Made by a program: the position numbers and the translations under genes. Below the pieces are notes generated by a model, which worked only from the letters and a program-made list of their open reading frames with translations, was not told the DNA's origin and made no database searches. Positions 6,137 to 7,467 of a stretch of 7,467 nucleotides of DNA are shown in pieces (position 1 is the stretch's first letter; the number at the start of each line of letters is the position of its first letter). The stretch is from JAJPJX01 sp964568355 (GTDB taxonomy: Bacteria > Acidobacteriota > Terriglobia > Bryobacterales > Bryobacteraceae), in contig CAZMRK010000382.1 of NCBI GenBank assembly GCA_964568355.1, positions 1 through 7,467 of the forward strand. Direction: 5' to 3'.

Positions 6137-7467
6137 ATGGCGAAAATAGAACGGGCGCTACTGAGCGTCACCGATAAAACGGGCATTGTGGAGTTTGCCC
6201 GTGAGCTGAGCGGTCTGGGTGTGGAACTGATTTCGACCGGCGGTACGGCGCGCGCGCTGCGCGATGCCGGCGTGGCGGTGAAGGACGTTTCCGAGGTCAC
6301 CGGATTTCCCGAGATGCTGGACGGCCGGGTGAAAACCATGCACCCGAAGGTGACCGGCGGAATACTGGCGATGCGCTCCAAGCCGGATCACGTAGCGGCG
6401 CTGGTGGAGCACGGTATCCAGACCATCGACATGGTGGTGGTGAATCTTTATGCGTTTGAAGCCGTCGCCGCCCGGAGCGGAGTTACGCTGGCCGAGGTGA
6501 TCGAGAACATCGACATCGGCGGACCTACCATGATTCGCTCGGCTGCCAAGAACTATCAGGACGTGGCGGTGGTGGTCTCTCCGGCGGACTACACGGCGAT
6601 TGTGGCAGAGATGCGGAAGAGCGGCGGCGAACTCTCCGCGGAGACGAAGTGGAATCTGGCGCGAAAGGCTTTTCGGACCACGGCGGATTACGACCGGGCG
6701 ATCAGCGCTTACCTGGCCCAACTGGATCATCCGGGGCCGCTTCCCGCAACGCTCGATCTGCGGGCCGATAAGTTGGTGGACCTGCGCTACGGCGAGAATC
6801 CGCATCAATCCGCGGCGCTCTACGGCAAACCCGGCCGGGGCGTGGCGGGCGGCGAACAACTGCACGGCAAGGAGCTTTCCTACAACAACCTGGTGGACCT
6901 GGATGCCTGCTGGCAACTGGTAAACGAATTCGCCAATCCGGCGACGGCGATCATCAAGCACACCAATCCCTGTGGGTGCGCGGAGCAGGCGACGCTGGCC
7001 GAGAGCTATCGCAAGGCGCTGGAGTGCGACACGGTTTCGGCATTCGGCGGCGTGATCGGGTTCAACCGGGTGGTGGACGAGGAGACGGCGCGGGAGGCGG
7101 CCAAGCTGTTTGTGGAGGCGATTGCCGCGCCGGGCTACGAGCCGGGAGCGCTCGAGGTGCTCAAAGCCAAGAAAAACCTGCGGCTGCTGAAGGTGGCGGC
7201 GGGACAGGACCCGCTGGTGATCAAGTCGATTTCCGGGGGCTTTCTGGCCCAGACCGCGGATCTCGACCGGTTGGACCGCGGGGCGGCGAAAGTCGCCAGC
7301 AAGCGCGCTCCGACGGACGAGGAATGGGTCGCGCTGGAATTTGCCTGGAAGGTGGCCAAGCACGTGAAGTCGAACGCCATCGTATTCTCCCGGGCGGGGC
7401 AGACGGCCGGCGTGGGCGCGGGACAGATGAGCCGGGTGGATTCGGTGAAGATCGCGGCGATGAAAGC
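6137..7467 (+). CDS. purH: Bifunctional AICAR transformylase/IMP cyclohydrolase PurH (3' end outside window)
   Basis: 443 residues are visible; the family is usually about 510-530, so roughly 80 C-terminal residues lie past the edge. The enzyme formylates AICAR with 10-formyl-THF and closes FAICAR to IMP, the last two steps of de novo purine synthesis in the cytosol. The N-terminal MGS-like cyclohydrolase domain (about 1-145) shows LSVTDKTG (S10, K14), STGGTA (33-38) and GGPTMIRSAAKN (128-139). The transformylase domain shows RYGENPHQ (Y218-Q224), LSYNN, the catalytic pair K274-H275 in KHTNPCG, SAFGG, and GVGAGQMSR (425-433). ATG at 6137 gives the expected MAKIERALLSVTD start; no Shine-Dalgarno is evident before it. 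It follows the unknown gene by 39 bases on the same strand. Read-through is possible, but no functional link is apparent. No frameshift or missing key residue is seen. Confidence 0.97.
   Translation, partial: MAKIERALLSVTDKTGIVEFARELSGLGVELISTGGTARALRDAGVAVKDVSEVTGFPEMLDGRVKTMHPKVTGGILAMRSKPDHVAALVEHGIQTIDMVVVNLYAFEAVAARSGVTLAEVIENIDIGGPTMIRSAAKNYQDVAVVVSPADYTAIVAEMRKSGGELSAETKWNLARKAFRTTADYDRAISAYLAQLDHPGPLPATLDLRADKLVDLRYGENPHQSAALYGKPGRGVAGGEQLHGKELSYNNLVDLDACWQLVNEFANPATAIIKHTNPCGCAEQATLAESYRKALECDTVSAFGGVIGFNRVVDEETAREAAKLFVEAIAAPGYEPGALEVLKAKKNLRLLKVAAGQDPLVIKSISGGFLAQTADLDRLDRGAAKVASKRAPTDEEWVALEFAWKVAKHVKSNAIVFSRAGQTAGVGAGQMSRVDSVKIAAMK

Noticed and set aside
6158..7363. 401-codon open frame on the - strand opposite purH
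   Set aside because: purH on the + strand has all its family motifs; the antisense product is a compositionally biased shadow.

Overview
The window is a GC-rich stretch of bacterial chromosome with four protein-coding genes, all on the + strand and tightly packed. The first and last genes are cut by the window edges. There are no signs of mobile elements, CRISPR arrays, tRNA or rRNA. The gene content and protein style (a Gln/Gly-rich membrane-anchored coiled-coil protein, a siroheme reductase with an extra C-terminal helical domain, and purH) would fit an acidobacterium of the Bryobacter/Solibacter type. That placement is an impression from family resemblance, not a demonstrated assignment.

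Layout: (1) From the left edge to 3190 runs a very large protein with one visible N-terminal membrane helix, then extracytoplasmic beta-rich (Ig-like) modules, then a long Gln-rich coiled-coil tail. It resembles the DUF4175/TIGR02302 group. (2) The 50-base gap 3191-3240 holds a perfect 8-bp hairpin directly after the stop codon, a plausible sigma70-type promoter and a short Shine-Dalgarno sequence. (3) 3241-5502 encodes a 753-residue ferredoxin-type sulfite/nitrite reductase that carries a HEPN-like helical extension. (4) Four bases later, 5507-6097 encodes a soluble protein of about 196 residues and unknown function, almost certainly co-translated with the reductase. (5) After a 39-base gap, 6137 to the right edge encodes the first 443 residues of PurH, which catalyses the last two steps of IMP synthesis.

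The reductase and the unknown gene form the functional core: a six-electron siroheme enzyme for sulfite (or nitrite) assimilation plus a probable partner. Its active-site residues look sulfite-type (Lys-x-Lys). PurH is on the same strand but its function is unrelated, so it may simply be read through from the same transcript. No wholly new system is evident. The best leads are the second cysteine set in the N-terminal half of the reductase, its helical C-terminal fusion, and the coupled unknown gene.
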